Shown: piece by piece, positions 6,683 through 7,557 of the stretch | How the letters are laid out: each line of letters begins with the position of its first letter | Numbering within the stretch: position 1 is the stretch's first letter | Source of the DNA: an archaeon | Lineage (GTDB): Archaea > Thermoproteota > Nitrososphaeria > Nitrososphaerales > CADDZS01 | Assembly (NCBI GenBank): GCA_021792315.1 | Contig: JAJYUX010000078.1 | Location: 1 to 7,557 of the forward strand | Reading direction: 5' to 3' | DNA length: 7,557 bases | Program-made: the position numbers and the translations under genes | The notes under the pieces: model-generated | What the model was told of the DNA's origin: nothing | The model's input: the letters and a program-made list of their open reading frames with translations, nothing else | The model's database searches: none

Positions 6683-6793
6683 CTCAACATTTCCTTGCGG
6701 ATTTGTGTTCATTCGATGAAGCGAACACCTGTCGCGCTTGAGAGCTTCGCTTTGGTTATTGATCGGCAGTGCCAAGAAATACTGCGCGAATGG

Positions 6794-6801
6794 TTAAATT
6801 T
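6794..6801 (-). promoter_or_regulatory. TATA-like box for the minus-strand small gene
   Basis: Read on the minus strand this is AAATTTAA. It would start transcription near 6770, just inside TTG 6775. That argues against TTG 6775 as the start and leaves a leader of about 55-90 bases before ATG 6712 or ATG 6682. It is a weak call, since another AT-rich stretch (minus-strand AATAACC near 6755-6761) could serve instead. Confidence 0.3.
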
Positions 6802-6875
6802 CTGGAAGCAAAAGTCTGAGTTCTCAACACAGAAATTGAATGACGTCGAAGGGCTTTTGTAGCTTCTTACGCTGG

Positions 6876-6887
6876 TTATGAATTCAT
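6876..6887 (+). promoter_or_regulatory. TATA-like box overlapping a 10-base palindrome, ahead of the oxidoreductase gene
   Basis: TTATGAAT (6876-6883) is placed to start transcription at about 6907, two bases before the only usable start codon, TTG 6909. It overlaps the perfect palindrome ATGAATTCAT (6878-6887). A regulator bound there would block TBP, but a palindrome this short can arise by chance. Confidence 0.35.
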
Positions 6888-6908
6888 TCGGATGAAAGTG
6901 AATCGGTT

Positions 6909-7557
6909 TTGAGCAAATACAGAGTCGTGTCTTTTGGTCTTGGCCCGATAGGTAGATCAATTGCGAAACTGGCAGTTGAGAGAAAGGACCATTTGGAACT
7001 CGTCGGAGCAGTCGATTCAAATCCTAATCTTATAGGCAAGGACATTTCGGACCTTCTGGAACTCAGAGATAAGACTGGAATCAAAGTGACTTCCGATGCG
7101 CAATCTCTATTCAAGGAAACTGACGCGGTGCTACATGCTACCAGTTCATTTCTTTCAGCTGTCAAAGGACAGCTTCTTGACTTCTGCAAAGGCGGAGTAG
7201 ATGTAATCAGCACAAACGAAGAGCTCTCTTATCCATGGTTAGCTCACAGAGAGATTGCACTTGAGCTTGACTCTGCTGCAAAGATGAACGGCGTGACCCT
7301 GCTCGGAACTGGAGTGAATCCAGGCTTTGTCCTTGATGCACTTGCAGTGACTTTGAGCGGAGTTTGTGCAAATGTGACGCAGGTCAATGCCACGAGGATT
7401 TTGGATGCTACGAAGAGAAGGTTGCCATTTCAAAAGAAAGTCGGAATAGGCATGGACTTGCGTGAATTCGAAGAAAATGTCAAGACCGGAAAATTCGGTC
7501 ATATAGGGCTGCCAGAATCAATCGCGATGACATGCTCTGCTCTCGGTATCGACATTG
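6909..7557 (+). CDS. DapB-like / 2,4-diaminopentanoate dehydrogenase-like oxidoreductase, 3' end cut by window edge
   Basis: The first 216 codons of an NAD(P)-dependent dehydrogenase. An N-terminal Rossmann fold carries GLGPIG (G10, G12, G15) and an acidic residue after the second strand (GAVDSNP), followed by a dihydrodipicolinate-reductase-type segment (VISTNEE, 99-105). From residue 133 the GTGVNPGFVLDAL segment and the following ATRILDATKRR, GIGMDLREF and GHIGLPES match 2,4-diaminopentanoate dehydrogenase. In clostridial ornithine fermentation that enzyme oxidatively deaminates 2,4-diaminopentanoate. Whether this archaeal protein uses that substrate or a related amino acid is not known from sequence. 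Start: an in-frame TGA at 6879 and no ATG or GTG in between leave TTG 6909 as the only conventional choice, two bases after the predicted transcription start. None of the ornithine-degradation partner genes lie in the window. Confidence 0.8.
   Translation, partial: MSKYRVVSFGLGPIGRSIAKLAVERKDHLELVGAVDSNPNLIGKDISDLLELRDKTGIKVTSDAQSLFKETDAVLHATSSFLSAVKGQLLDFCKGGVDVISTNEELSYPWLAHREIALELDSAAKMNGVTLLGTGVNPGFVLDALAVTLSGVCANVTQVNATRILDATKRRLPFQKKVGIGMDLREFEENVKTGKFGHIGLPESIAMTCSALGIDI

Noticed and set aside
6884..7213. Minus-strand open frames of 103-109 codons across the divergent region and the last gene
   Set aside because: They overlap the plus-strand dehydrogenase with clear Rossmann and catalytic-domain motifs, and their translations are low-complexity Ser/Leu/Arg-rich, typical of antisense frames.

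Overview
The window looks archaeal, most plausibly from the Thermoproteota (Nitrososphaeria/Thaumarchaeota side). Three things suggest this: AT-rich BRE/TATA-like boxes placed about 30 bases ahead of starts that lack Shine-Dalgarno sites (leaderless or near-leaderless mRNAs), a SelB-like translation-factor homologue of a kind reported only from archaea, and a stand-alone asparagine-synthase-type PP-loop protein of archaeal style. The exact lineage is an inference; no rRNA or other marker gene is present.

Layout. Bases 1-1699 hold an M3 oligoendopeptidase F whose 5' end lies outside the window. After a 104-base gap with a clear TATA-like promoter comes a probable two-gene operon. Its first gene (1804-3750) is an AMP-forming acyl-CoA synthetase of acetyl/acetoacetyl-CoA synthetase size. 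Its 3' end overlaps a glutaminase-less asparagine-synthase-like PP-loop gene (about 3740-4639). A 122-base gap with a T-rich element separates this from a degenerate SelB/EF-Tu-like protein (4762-5730), which keeps the beta-barrel domains but has lost the GTPase signatures. A 181-base gap with a second TATA-like box precedes an A-type (IscA/HesB) Fe-S assembly protein (5912-6319) with an unusual His/Cys-rich tail. That gene converges, with only 15 bases between the stops, on a small minus-strand gene of unknown function (6335-6682). A 133-base divergent promoter region follows, then the first 216 codons of a DapB-like / 2,4-diaminopentanoate dehydrogenase-like oxidoreductase (6909 to the window end).

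How the genes relate. No single pathway ties the window together. Only the acyl-CoA synthetase and PP-loop pair is physically coupled, so that pair is the best candidate for a shared function: both activate carboxylates with ATP and release AMP and PPi. The rest looks like ordinary archaeal single-gene transcription units: peptide turnover, a translation-linked pseudo-GTPase, Fe-S maturation and amino-acid metabolism. I see no mobile element, CRISPR array, rRNA or tRNA, and no gene-free stretch over 300 bases. The most interesting items are the pseudo-GTPase SelB-like protein, the Cys-Gly repeat tail on the IscA-like protein, and the divergent active site of the PP-loop protein.
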